NCBI GenBank assembly: GCA_019828595.1
Contig: JAHQRK010000013.1
Coordinates: 899,501-963,500 of the forward strand
Direction: 5' to 3'
From: Aphanomyces cochlioides
Taxonomy: Eukaryota; Oomycota; Saprolegniomycetes; Saprolegniales; Verrucalvaceae
Length of the DNA stretch: 64,000 bases
Position numbers and translations under genes: made by a program
The notes under the pieces: model-generated
Databases searched by the model: none
What the model saw: only the letters and a program-made list of their open reading frames with translations
Told to the model about the DNA's origin: nothing
Part shown: piece by piece, positions 21,499 through 30,393 of the stretch
How the letters are laid out: the number at the start of each line of letters is the position of its first letter
Position numbering within the stretch: the stretch's first letter is position 1

Positions 21499-22161
21499 AT
21501 GTTCAGCATCATACGCACCGCGCTCTTCCTGCAGGATGTGTGGCTAACCATCAACTCCTTTCAGCCTGGATGGTTTCCCTACGTTTTGACGTTTGTTCGC
21601 ATGGAACACCCCGGGCTGACTTACTAGCGTATGATACAATGGGCATCTAAGGTCCAAGCCATTCTGGATTGTTGGTACGCCGAGTATGGAACGTCTCGCA
21701 TCTCTGATTTGGTTCGCCATCTTCCACATACAGCACGGAGCTTTGTCGTAGCAGCCGTGGTTGCTAATGACGTTCCATTACTGAAAATCCTCCATGGAAA
21801 GTTAGACCTCTTCACAGCTCCAAGGTTTCAGCTAGATGTGGCGTCAGCCTCTGGAAGTTTGGAAGCTCTGGTCTATTTGCTCGACTTGGGCAATCTTGAG
21901 TGTGCCAAGTTGACCATGGATTTGGCCGCCCAGTTTGGACATTTGAACGTTGTGAAATTTCTCCACATCAATAGAACTGAAGGGTGCTCTAGCGAAGCCA
22001 TGGAGCTCGCCGCCGAGCATGGCCACATGGAAGTTCTTCATTGGCTCCATGCGAATCGAAGTGAAGGATGTTCGTCGTACGCCATGGACCATGCTGCCCG
22101 AAATGGACACTTGACAATCGTTCAATGGCTCCATGCCCAAGGATATGAATGCACACACAAG
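21499..22161 (+). pseudogene. ankyrin-repeat gene F, 5' part, cut by the Polinton
   Basis: Starts MFSIIRTALFLQDVWLTINSFQPGW. An in-frame TAG at 21625-21627 follows LTY, after which the same frame continues (MIQWASKVQAILDCWYAEYGTSRISDLVRHLPH) through five repeats (LHINRTEGCSSEAM, LHANRSEGCSSYAM, LHAQGYECTHK). The frame is interrupted exactly by the Polinton end at 22162 and resumes in the same phase at 39400. The gene was therefore collinear before insertion apart from one nonsense codon. Confidence 0.85.
22156..22161 (+). repeat. 6-bp target-site duplication, left copy
   Basis: CACAAG immediately outside the left terminal inverted repeat; identical to 39394-39399. Six bases is the characteristic Polinton/Maverick target duplication. 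Confidence 0.93.
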
Positions 22162-22441
22162 AGTAATAGCTGTTAAAGGTATATCGTGGCCACTTCAAAA
22201 TTCTCATGACGAGAAGCATTAGTAAGGCATCATCCATTAGCTAAGAATGGATTCTCACCCATTTCCACAACCATACGCTAGAGACACCTTCGAGCAAAAA
22301 ACACAATTAACACTTGTGGAAGTGTCCAAAGGCAAAATGATCACCACTCAAAGCATTTTGCATCACCAGCATAATCTTGACCTTCATACAGAAAATTTTA
22401 AAATTCATTTGATCTTGAACAATAATTATTTATAATATAAT
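22162..22441. repeat. Polinton left terminal inverted repeat (280 bp)
   Basis: By eye, 279 of 280 positions match the inverted right copy (39114-39393); the one difference is in the ACACC(T/C)TCGAGC stretch. It contains a 62-codon open frame that is mirrored at the other end, with no sign of coding function. Confidence 0.95.
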
Positions 22442-22458
22442 ACAACAAATAATCACAA

Positions 22459-22614
22459 ATGGCTCCACCAAAGAAATCACCCGAAGACAAAAAACCAAGA
22501 GTTCAGGTGAATCACGATTATTACTACAAACATCAACAACGCATCTTGGATCGAATTAATGCTAGAAATCACTACAAAAGAGAAGTTAATTTGTTAAGAC
22601 AAATCAATGTTTAA
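22459..22614 (+). CDS. small basic protein, 51 aa, unknown
   Basis: First frame inside the left repeat: MAPPKKSPEDKKPRVQVNHD, then a Tyr/His/Arg-rich stretch ending in REVNLLRQINV. It is strongly basic with a possible nuclear localisation-type PPKK...DKKPR start and no recognised domain. It lies upstream of the polymerase in the same direction. A DNA-binding or core-like role is conceivable but only inferred from charge. Confidence 0.45.
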   Translation: MAPPKKSPEDKKPRVQVNHDYYYKHQQRILDRINARNHYKREVNLLRQINV

Positions 22615-22731
22615 GACACAGAATTTTGATATTTTCTAAGCTATATTTTTTTTATTCCAACTCATATACATCTTCAAGAAAAACAATTTGATCTTGAAAG
22701 AAAAATTGTAATTATATAGATCTGAAAAATT

Positions 22732-25700
22732 ATGTCTTCAAAAGCGAATAATGCAATTAAAGCAACTAGAGCCAAGTCAGTAGTCTATCAACAGGCTAAA
22801 TCACTTGGTCTCCCCGTTAGATGGGATATGAAAATATCCAAGATCCAAGAAATCCTAAATCAACCACAACGTAAAGCTGACTCTCAGACTAAAATTGCAT
22901 CAGTCTTTAAGATGTATAAAGCTAAATCACAATTAAGTGATTTCAAAGCATTAAAGAAGGTTAACAGTTATCAAACAACAACTTTGCTTCTTGAACAATT
23001 TAAGCGAATTCGTCCAAACATCATTGCTCCTGCCGACAAAAACTTATTAGTTCATTTTCTGGATATAGATGGATCAACTCTTCGAACGTATCATTTGAAT
23101 TCTAATCAAGTAAATATTGAAAATCTTTATATAACTGAAAATAATGAATACACATCCGGAGCTGATGTTGATCTTAACATTCTTCCAACAACAATGATAA
23201 CGTTAGAATGGATTGAAGATCCAAAGCAATCCAGATCATCTCGCAAAAACTTTTTCCGTTATTTAACAAAAGCAGAGTATTTACTTGACCAATTTCAAGT
23301 ATATCCTGAATCACCAAATGGTCTTCCAAAAGAATCAGAAATTCCATGCTTTCTATATGCTCTTGAGCAAGGAGGAGTTTCAAAAGTCATTGTTAATAAA
23401 ATTAAGCAACTAATGTTTCATTCAGGTATTACAACTAATTTGTTTAAAAAAATAGCAGAAAAGTTTAAGTTAAGATTGGAAGTAAAAACCTATAAAAACA
23501 ATAATGGAGTTAAAAGTTATAATATTAATAATTATGGACCTCATAGTAACAATGTAATTCGTCTTGGAGTAACGCCAAAACACGTATTTGCTATTAAAGA
23601 AACTAAAATCACTCTAACAGCTCTTAATAATCCAGAAATTGTAAAAATAGAAGGATCGACTGAATTTATACTTCATCACGGACGAGTTAGTTATAATTCA
23701 AAACGAATCAAGTTTCTTGACAGTTTTGAAGTCATTTCACATTTATATCACAACAGAGATAAATTACTTATTCCTATTACTCAAAGTAATGTTCCTAAAC
23801 TACTTAACAATGAGTATCAAAAAGTTGATTCATTATATGAAGAAGACTTTGATGAGAATACATTCAAAGAAATTGGACGTGTTGATGGTACAATGAAATT
23901 TGGTCAATCGCCTTTCAATCAAGTAATTAATAAATACACTAAACAATATGAAGAAATAATCAACTTTAATGTTATCTATTTCGATTTTGAAACATTAGTA
24001 AATAATGATAACGAGCACGTTGCCTACTGCATATCTTTCAAGATCCTAAAGTATAAATTTAGAAAGCTGTATTCAACAGGCGAAACACAAAACTTTTATG
24101 GGTTTGACTGTGCTCAACGATTTCTAGAGTCAATTCCCGAAAAGAGTCATAATTTACTTTGGGCTCACAATGCTGGATTCGATTTGCGTTTTCTAATGAA
24201 ACACGTAACAAGCTTTTCTCAAAAGAGCAATATGATAGAATGCGGAACTCGACTAAAGCAAGCTCATTGCTTTTATAAAAGCTCTGAACTTGTAGTCAAA
24301 TGCTCAATGAGTTTTATTAATAGCAAACTTGCAAATCTTCCAAAGATGTTCAAGGATGCAAGCAAAGATCTTAACTTAGAAAAAGAATCATTTCCTCATG
24401 ACTTCATAAATGAAAACAACTTCAAGTCAATGTGGAAGCTTAGCTATCTCAATGGATTTGAAGACAAAGGAGCTATGATTGCCAACGCAAACAAGATCGG
24501 TGCAGTAATTGAAGATCAAATCGATATCCAGAAGTATGCTATACATTATTGTAATCGCGATGTTGATGTTCTTCACACTTGTTTTGAAGCTTTCAGAATG
24601 ATGTTTATTAATCGTTTCAACATTGATGTATATCGATTTATGTCTATGCCATCAATTGCTTATGCAATTCAACATAATCAAGGTTGCTTTGATGGTTGCT
24701 ATGAACAAAATGGAATCGTTCTGGGATTTATCAGACAAGCTATTGTTGGAGGACGAGTTATGACTCGAGATAATAAGAAGTATCACATTAAACATCAATT
24801 ATCGGATTTTGATGCTGTTTCACTATATCCATCAGGACAATCAATATTAAGCGGTTATGTAAAAGGTAAAGCAAAATTCTTTAAGGATACAATTCCGAAT
24901 AATGCTGATTATTACATTGCTCGAGTTAGATTTAACTCTATCGGAAAACATCAAAGTTTTCCACTTTTAAGTATTCAACAAGATGGATCACGTGGTTTTA
25001 CAAATGATATCATAGGACAAACAATGGTTATTGGAAAGCAAGCTCTTGAAGATATTGTAAAATTTCAAAATGCTACATATACGGTAATTGAAGGTTGTTA
25101 TTGGGATGAAGGTTTTAATCCAAAGATAGTAGAAGCAGTAAAAGAATTATTCAACGAACGACTTAAGTTGAAAAAAGAAGGCAATCCTCTACAAGAAGGA
25201 ATCAAATTGCTCCTCAATAGCGCTTACGGAAAGCTAATTCAAAAACCAATTGTAAAAGAGAAGATACTTGTCAAAGGATCTGACGAGATTAAAGAGCGAA
25301 CAAAACGAAAGATTCATAAAATGATTTCAAGAACGCCAATTACTGATGATTTGGCATTATTTGAAGAACACAAATATCTCTATGAACATTATTCACCAGC
25401 TCATCTTGGAGTTCAGATACTCGATTCTTCAAAACATATTATGAATGAAGTTATGTGTCTTGCAGAAGATATTAAAGCTAACATTTGGTATCAGGATACA
25501 GATTCGATGATGATTGATCGTGATGGGGTTCCAAAATTGGCAATCGCTTTTAAAGAAAAATATGGAAGAGAACTAATTGGAAAGCAAATGGGGCAATTTC
25601 ATACAGATTTTAGTCTTGAAGGTTCAAAAGGAGAGGTTTATGCTAAGGAGTCAATATTCTTAGGAAAAAAAAGCTATGTGAATGTGCTATCTTGCGATGG

Positions 25701-25905
25701 TAATGATGTTGAGGGACATCATATTCGTATGAAGGGTATTCCTGGAAAGCTTCTTAAAGAAAATCCTCTCGAAAAGTATGTGAAGATGTATAATGGTGAA
25801 TCAATGGAATTTGATCTAAGCGAATGTTGTTCAATCGACATTAACACTAAGACACAAAAGGTAAGCAAGAGATTGAAGTTTACAAGAAAAGTTTCATTTG
25901 CTTAG
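22732..25905 (+). CDS. polB: protein-primed family B DNA polymerase (1057 aa)
   Basis: Replicates the element from a protein primer at its inverted-repeat ends. Exonuclease motifs are ExoI YFDFETL (D418, E420), ExoII NAGFDLRF (D484) and ExoIII YCNRDVDVL (D610). Polymerase motifs are A DFDAVSLYPSG (D694), B LLLNSAYGKL, and C YQDTDS (D922, D924). The spacing between A and B is large enough for the TPR inserts typical of protein-primed enzymes. The first ~400 residues precede the exonuclease; residues 10-45 look like a small SAP-like helical unit, and a terminal-protein function could lie in this N-terminal part. Only nine bases separate it from the integrase, suggesting co-regulated genes. Length is normal for Polinton PolB. 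Confidence 0.96.
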   Translation: MSSKANNAIKATRAKSVVYQQAKSLGLPVRWDMKISKIQEILNQPQRKADSQTKIASVFKMYKAKSQLSDFKALKKVNSYQTTTLLLEQFKRIRPNIIAPADKNLLVHFLDIDGSTLRTYHLNSNQVNIENLYITENNEYTSGADVDLNILPTTMITLEWIEDPKQSRSSRKNFFRYLTKAEYLLDQFQVYPESPNGLPKESEIPCFLYALEQGGVSKVIVNKIKQLMFHSGITTNLFKKIAEKFKLRLEVKTYKNNNGVKSYNINNYGPHSNNVIRLGVTPKHVFAIKETKITLTALNNPEIVKIEGSTEFILHHGRVSYNSKRIKFLDSFEVISHLYHNRDKLLIPITQSNVPKLLNNEYQKVDSLYEEDFDENTFKEIGRVDGTMKFGQSPFNQVINKYTKQYEEIINFNVIYFDFETLVNNDNEHVAYCISFKILKYKFRKLYSTGETQNFYGFDCAQRFLESIPEKSHNLLWAHNAGFDLRFLMKHVTSFSQKSNMIECGTRLKQAHCFYKSSELVVKCSMSFINSKLANLPKMFKDASKDLNLEKESFPHDFINENNFKSMWKLSYLNGFEDKGAMIANANKIGAVIEDQIDIQKYAIHYCNRDVDVLHTCFEAFRMMFINRFNIDVYRFMSMPSIAYAIQHNQGCFDGCYEQNGIVLGFIRQAIVGGRVMTRDNKKYHIKHQLSDFDAVSLYPSGQSILSGYVKGKAKFFKDTIPNNADYYIARVRFNSIGKHQSFPLLSIQQDGSRGFTNDIIGQTMVIGKQALEDIVKFQNATYTVIEGCYWDEGFNPKIVEAVKELFNERLKLKKEGNPLQEGIKLLLNSAYGKLIQKPIVKEKILVKGSDEIKERTKRKIHKMISRTPITDDLALFEEHKYLYEHYSPAHLGVQILDSSKHIMNEVMCLAEDIKANIWYQDTDSMMIDRDGVPKLAIAFKEKYGRELIGKQMGQFHTDFSLEGSKGEVYAKESIFLGKKSYVNVLSCDGNDVEGHHIRMKGIPGKLLKENPLEKYVKMYNGESMEFDLSECCSIDINTKTQKVSKRLKFTRKVSFA

Positions 25906-25914
25906 ATATATAAT

Positions 25915-27003
25915 ATGTCTGCACTTCTTAAAAAATTATACTATGATCCAAAGATTGGATTCATTAGCGCAACAGCATTGTATAAAAAAGCAAAAGAACT
26001 TAATAATTCTATTACTCTAAAACAAGTTCGCGATTGGTATAAGAAACAAACTGATATTCAACAGCATTCAGCTCAAAACAAGAAATTTCCTGAGTTCAAA
26101 ATTGCAAGCAACAATCCAAACTCATGGCAAATGGATTTAGCTTTTTGGCAAAAACAACCAATATTTATCGCAATCAATATTAACAGTCGAATCGGCTTCG
26201 CCAAATTGTTGAAAAACAAAACTGCGCCTGTAGTTAGAAAAGCAATAGAAGAATTTCTTTCTCGAAACAAAACACATTCGTTTACATCAGATAATGGAAA
26301 TGAGTTTATGAATAAAAAAGTTCAAGAACTGTTAACAAAAGAACATATCAGTCATTACGCTGGAGAGTCTGGGGATCATACAATTCTAGGCAAGGTAGAT
26401 CGATTCATTAGAACGTTAAAATCAAGACTAACCAAAATGTTCGAGACAGGAATCTTTAAAAAGCTAACTCAAAAGCATCTAAACGATGCAATTTCAAATT
26501 ACAATGACACGGAACATTCATCCATTCATGCAACGCCAAATGAGATGAAAGGAAAAGTCATATTTTCCGAAAATGATCATAACCAAAATGTAGCAAAGCA
26601 AGTCTTAGAAAGCATCCCGATTGGCTCAAAAGTACGTTACAAATTGAAACCAAAAAATCCATTTCAAAAAGAAGGTGCTAAATATTCAAAATCCGTTTAT
26701 GAATTTATTGGATTAGATGGACTAAAGACGCATTTACGATCAAAAAATAATCACGTCGTATATAAACCAGTTAATGATATAAAAATAGTAGAAGCTCAAA
26801 CTACTGACGCTGATGGAAGAGCAAATGACATTTATGAAGCTGAGAAAATTTTAAGTCACAAGAAACTAAAAAATGGTCAATACAAATATCTGGTTAAATG
26901 GGCTGATGGAAGTGAATCATGGGAGCCTCAGAAGAATCTAAGAATATTTAATAAAAATCAAATGAGTCAATTAGAAAAAAATTATTTTGCACAGGTAATA
27001 TAA
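25915..27003 (+). CDS. int: Polinton integrase (rve family) with C-terminal chromodomain (362 aa)
   Basis: Inserts the element into host DNA and makes the 6-bp duplication. The N-terminal helical region (LLKKLYYDPK..ATALYKKAK, QVRDWYKKQ) is typical of Polinton integrases. The rve core has D74 in WQMDLAFW and D126 in TSDNGNEF. The third acid is D162 in GKVDRFIRTLK, exactly 35 residues after D126, where most family members have Glu. A chromodomain (YKYLVKWADGSESWEPQKNL) occupies roughly residues 300-345 and could steer integration by reading histone marks. It starts nine bases after the polymerase stop. Confidence 0.93.
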   Translation: MSALLKKLYYDPKIGFISATALYKKAKELNNSITLKQVRDWYKKQTDIQQHSAQNKKFPEFKIASNNPNSWQMDLAFWQKQPIFIAININSRIGFAKLLKNKTAPVVRKAIEEFLSRNKTHSFTSDNGNEFMNKKVQELLTKEHISHYAGESGDHTILGKVDRFIRTLKSRLTKMFETGIFKKLTQKHLNDAISNYNDTEHSSIHATPNEMKGKVIFSENDHNQNVAKQVLESIPIGSKVRYKLKPKNPFQKEGAKYSKSVYEFIGLDGLKTHLRSKNNHVVYKPVNDIKIVEAQTTDADGRANDIYEAEKILSHKKLKNGQYKYLVKWADGSESWEPQKNLRIFNKNQMSQLEKNYFAQVI

Positions 27004-27041
27004 ACTACCAAATATATATACGTTAATTAATTCGTAGTAAA

Positions 27042-28373
27042 ATGTATCCGACCTATAAGGATCTCGCTGATAAAAAAGCAAAATTACAAGAATATTATGA
27101 TCAAATCAAACTTGATAAAAAGATCGATGCTATTAAACAAAAGGCATATGAAACTGCTATTTGGAGTAGTGATGTTGCATCAAATGTAATTCTACCAAAA
27201 CCTCAAATGTCTTCAAATATTGGCAGAACAATTGAAATTCAAACAGATTCATCAAACCCAAGAACCATTGAAGTTCAAACCGAATCAAACGGTAGAACTA
27301 TACAAACCCAAACTAAACGAAATACGAAAGCCAGATCTGCTCAAACCGAGCCAATGGGTATTACAACTGGAACTCAATATGAAAGTAATCCAAGATACGA
27401 ACCCAGAATTAAAACAAGGGATCAAATCAAATTAGAAAATATGCCCCCTGTCGAAACAAGAAATCGTTTCAGAATTTTGTCTGATGAAGACGACGAAGAG
27501 TCAAAACCAATATTTCCCGCAGAGGATAACAAAAAAACTCCAAGAGAACAAATTATAAAACTTTATAAGGACAATTGGAACTTCTTTAAAACAAGAAAGA
27601 TTTCTCCGATATTACTAAATGGTGATGAAGATAAGAGTGTATACTTGGGAAGATCGGGAAGACTATTTACCATACGGAGTGATCATGAAAATAAGAATAA
27701 ACGTATAATTGATTACGATTGGGTTGCTACAAAAGAAAAAATTGACAAAATTATTGATGAAAATAGACGTGTGAATGGCATCCGACAAGGCGTTACTCAA
27801 ATGTCAATTAAAAGCGAACCTGATATCAAAATGGAAGGCCAAGGCTTTAAATTAATCGCCCGTAAAAAACTCATTGGACGAGGCTTAATCGGCGCGGGAA
27901 TTTCGCATTTACATAATTTTGAAAAAGATTATTTATATCGACCTCTTGGAGCTAAATATGTCAATTTGAAAGCTCTAGGTCAAGGATATTTAAGTTTACG
28001 CCATCCGTCTGGTAATTCCTGTTTTAAACGATTAAAAATGTCAGATAAACTACTTCAAATCATCAAAATCTTGTTATTTGATGGAGTTATTGATTATAGT
28101 CTTTATAATCAGCTTGACAACAAAGATAAAATTGCGTTTTACGATACTCTAAAAGTTTGTAAATTGTTAAATTCGTTTAAAGAAACTATTAGTGATCCAC
28201 GAGATGGTAGTGATAAATATGTTGCTGAATTCAATAAGCTCATTGGTGAAATCAAGATCGGTAATGATAATCCTTTGATCAAATCGGAACTAAAGAAGAT
28301 GTCGATTCATTTATTTCAAAATGGAATTTTAAGCGATAAACAATTCAATGATATTTTGATGATGACAATATAG
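27042..28373 (+). CDS. Polinton conserved protein with QT-motif array (443 aa), function unknown
   Basis: The N-terminus (1-45) is a Lys-rich helix. Residues 62-112 hold a regular array of QT anchors (Q67-T68, Q79-T80, Q90-T91, Q101-T102, then TQ at 111-112) at 11-12-residue spacing in an unstructured, Arg/Thr-rich context. An acidic stretch follows (SDEDDEES, ~146-153). The C-terminal ~170 residues (RPLGAKYVNLKAL...GYLSLRHPSG; KLIGEIKIGNDNPLIKSELKK) resemble, from memory, a module found in proteins of many Polintons and related viruses and of unknown role. It sits between integrase and pVI-like gene. The QT array is reminiscent of multivalent dynein light chain (LC8) ligands; this is inference. 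Confidence 0.75.
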   Translation: MYPTYKDLADKKAKLQEYYDQIKLDKKIDAIKQKAYETAIWSSDVASNVILPKPQMSSNIGRTIEIQTDSSNPRTIEVQTESNGRTIQTQTKRNTKARSAQTEPMGITTGTQYESNPRYEPRIKTRDQIKLENMPPVETRNRFRILSDEDDEESKPIFPAEDNKKTPREQIIKLYKDNWNFFKTRKISPILLNGDEDKSVYLGRSGRLFTIRSDHENKNKRIIDYDWVATKEKIDKIIDENRRVNGIRQGVTQMSIKSEPDIKMEGQGFKLIARKKLIGRGLIGAGISHLHNFEKDYLYRPLGAKYVNLKALGQGYLSLRHPSGNSCFKRLKMSDKLLQIIKILLFDGVIDYSLYNQLDNKDKIAFYDTLKVCKLLNSFKETISDPRDGSDKYVAEFNKLIGEIKIGNDNPLIKSELKKMSIHLFQNGILSDKQFNDILMMTI

Positions 28374-28378
28374 AAGCT

Positions 28379-28585
28379 ATGAAAACGATTAATGTTAAAC
28401 ATCCATTTTTAAAAATATATAATAAAAAGGCCAAAGAAAATGAAGATAGACTAATTGAAACGATGGAAAACTTAATCATTGATAATACAGAACCAAAATC
28501 AAGTTTTCAAAGATATGGACCATCTATCGATGAATATAAAAGAAAAAAGAAATTAGAGCAAAAATCAAAGACATTTGCTCTTTAA
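28379..28585 (+). CDS. small hypothetical protein (68 aa)
   Basis: ATG lies five bases after the preceding stop. Charged, helical, Lys-rich (HPFLKIYNKKAKENEDRL; C-terminal KRKKKLEQKSK). No recognised domain; tight spacing supports it as a real gene of the element. Confidence 0.55.
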   Translation: MKTINVKHPFLKIYNKKAKENEDRLIETMENLIIDNTEPKSSFQRYGPSIDEYKRKKKLEQKSKTFAL

Positions 28586-28656
28586 GATGATTTAATAATA
28601 TATTTTTATTTTTTATGTAATTCATAAAATATAGACTTCGTTTAAATCAACGAAAT

Positions 28657-29136
28657 ATGAAAGGAACAGGAGGTTATAAAGTAGTTCACGTATCATCATC
28701 TCTTTCAAAGAAAAAACTTTCTAAAGCATCCAAAGGTGGTACAGTTGTATTTAGCGCTGATGATTTAAAAGGAAGTAAGCCAATGCTTGTGCATCCAGCT
28801 AATTATAGCAAAATAGTTCAAGCTCAAAAAGCTAATAAAGGAGCTCGTTTGGATTTTACTGAAGGGGAAATTCATCACGATTTAAGCCATCACCAAGGCG
28901 GAAGCATTTGGGATAGTTTGAGATCAGGTTTGAGTACGGCTTGGAATAGTGTAATTAAACCTGTACTAAGTGGAGTTGGAGATGCAATCGCATATAGTAA
29001 TCCAGAATTGGCCCCTATTAGGGAAGGCATTCGTAAACTTAGCGGCGTAGGTTTTCAAAAGGGCTCTCAAGCGGCTAAAGATCGTATGGCCCTTGTTCGT
29101 GCGAAGAAACGTGGTGGTAGTTTTCGACTAGTATAA
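28657..29136 (+). CDS. putative minor capsid / membrane-active protein, adenovirus pVI-like (159 aa)
   Basis: The middle has the pattern GGSIWDSLRSGLSTAWNSV followed by IKPVLSGVGDAI, an amphipathic helix after a double glycine. The C-terminus is basic (RAKKRGGSFRLV). Polintons, virophages and adenoviruses encode such proteins, which line the capsid interior and are cut by the viral protease; a GG-x site precedes the helix. Assignment rests on pattern and gene company, not on strong sequence identity. A relic copy of its 3' end occurs at 57554-57688. Confidence 0.6.
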   Translation: MKGTGGYKVVHVSSSLSKKKLSKASKGGTVVFSADDLKGSKPMLVHPANYSKIVQAQKANKGARLDFTEGEIHHDLSHHQGGSIWDSLRSGLSTAWNSVIKPVLSGVGDAIAYSNPELAPIREGIRKLSGVGFQKGSQAAKDRMALVRAKKRGGSFRLV

Positions 29137-29172
29137 ATATACCATTTTACGTTTGACCATGAGCTTTGAACA

Positions 29173-29205
29173 CCAAAACATCAAGCTTTTGTAAAAAATC
29201 GGTAG
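29173..29205 (+). pseudogene. scar of a deleted GIY-YIG gene
   Basis: Eleven codons (ending in KHQAFVKNR then stop) match the last codons of the GIY-YIG gene at 56808-57482 in the other Polinton copy. The flanking non-coding sequence on both sides also matches that copy. The full-length element therefore lost the gene by deletion, or the other copy gained it and this is imprecise loss. Confidence 0.7.
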
Positions 29206-29250
29206 TAAAAAAAATACCTCTATATAGAGTATAAGCTTGTGCTTTCAACA

Positions 29251-29445
29251 ATGCTTATCGATTTAACATTAATAAAGAAGACTCAAGAAATGATTGATGC
29301 TCAAGTTAAACGAAATCTGAATCCATACAAAAGAAACCGATACATTTGTGATTGCGGTGAATCAGTAAACGTGAGATATCGTTTTAGTCATCAAAGATCA
29401 TATGCACATAAAAAAGCAATTATAGAGATCGAAAGAAATAATTAG
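29251..29445 (+). CDS. small zinc-finger-like protein (64 aa)
   Basis: ATG 29251 is preferred over an upstream GTG. The C-terminal half is ICDCGESVNVRYRFSHQRSYAH, a C-x-C ... H-x5-H arrangement that could bind zinc. The same pattern occurs twice in the C-terminus of the GIY-YIG protein of the relic copy, so the two may be related in origin. Role unknown; DNA binding is plausible. Confidence 0.5.
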   Translation: MLIDLTLIKKTQEMIDAQVKRNLNPYKRNRYICDCGESVNVRYRFSHQRSYAHKKAIIEIERNN

Positions 29446-29456
29446 AGAATAGTAAG

Positions 29457-30314
29457 CTAATTTTTTTTCGGTCTAATAATCAACTGAATTAAAATTTGAC
29501 TATCTTCAAACTTGACAATATTATAATTCTGATCGCAAATTATCACTTCTATGTATGGTCTTGAGCCATCAGAAATTTCTACCCAAGAATACTCAGGATA
29601 TCTTACATCTATTAAATCCCCAATAGTGGTGTTTTGTGATGTAAAAGTCGTTAAAACATCAGGAACAGAAGTGTATGGATTATTAACTAAATTACAACGA
29701 ACTAAAAAGCTTGAAACAGGGTTTACTTGTGGAGTAAAACTACTTAAAAACGATTGAGCAGTCGTTTGACGAGAGGGAGGAAATGTTGCAACTTGATAGC
29801 CAACTATTAAATTAAATCCACTTGGAATGATAATTTGCGGAGCATAGCCACCTGTTGGTACGCCTGTTGAATATAACCCACTGGCTGGTAGCGACCAGCC
29901 TGTTGGTAAACTTAAAGGAGTAGGTAATAAATCAATTTGGCAACCATAATATGTAGAATTTTCTGAAATATTAAAATATATCACATTGTTTCCATTAGAA
30001 TCAATCAGATATGCACCAGCCGCGATAAGTTTAGAAGCTACATAATTTTGAATATCAGCATAACTGTAATAACCATTAGGTAAAGTGATAGATATGGTCG
30101 ATGTAGTAGCGCCATATGGTACAATAATTTGAAATGTATTATTTCCGTACAAGGTTGAATTAATATTGAATTGAGAATTATACAATTGAATCCCAGCAAC
30201 AGCAATTTCCATATTGCTAAAATTGACTGCACTATTCCCAAATGTATATCTTAGCGTATTATTATAGCCATTATTCACAATATGAGTTGAATTAAGAACA
30301 ATAAGTGAGCTCAT
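29457..30314 (-). CDS. minor capsid (penton) protein, single jelly-roll type (285 aa)
   Basis: Rich in beta-strand patterns, Asn, Thr and Ser, without signal or membrane segment. Features typical of Polinton penton proteins are an N-terminal NSTHIVNNGYNNTLRYTF strand pair and a C-terminal SWVEISDGSRPYIEVIICDQ..ILIQLIIRPKKN. It would occupy the capsid five-fold vertices beside the major capsid protein. It is transcribed towards the zinc-finger gene, with 11 bases between the stops. Confidence 0.8.
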   Translation of the reverse strand: MSSLIVLNSTHIVNNGYNNTLRYTFGNSAVNFSNMEIAVAGIQLYNSQFNINSTLYGNNTFQIIVPYGATTSTISITLPNGYYSYADIQNYVASKLIAAGAYLIDSNGNNVIYFNISENSTYYGCQIDLLPTPLSLPTGWSLPASGLYSTGVPTGGYAPQIIIPSGFNLIVGYQVATFPPSRQTTAQSFLSSFTPQVNPVSSFLVRCNLVNNPYTSVPDVLTTFTSQNTTIGDLIDVRYPEYSWVEISDGSRPYIEVIICDQNYNIVKFEDSQILIQLIIRPKKN

Positions 30315-30393
30315 TTTTTCTTATGTTATTTTATATCATTTATTTATTATTTGATTGAAATAATTGTCTCTCTAATTGCTGAAAGCAAGCTTA

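Noticed and set aside
22247..22435. 62-codon frame in the left Polinton repeat, mirrored at 39120-39308
   Set aside because: It exists twice only because the ends are inverted repeats; the diverged copy at 53128 does not keep the frame open, and there is no recognisable domain.
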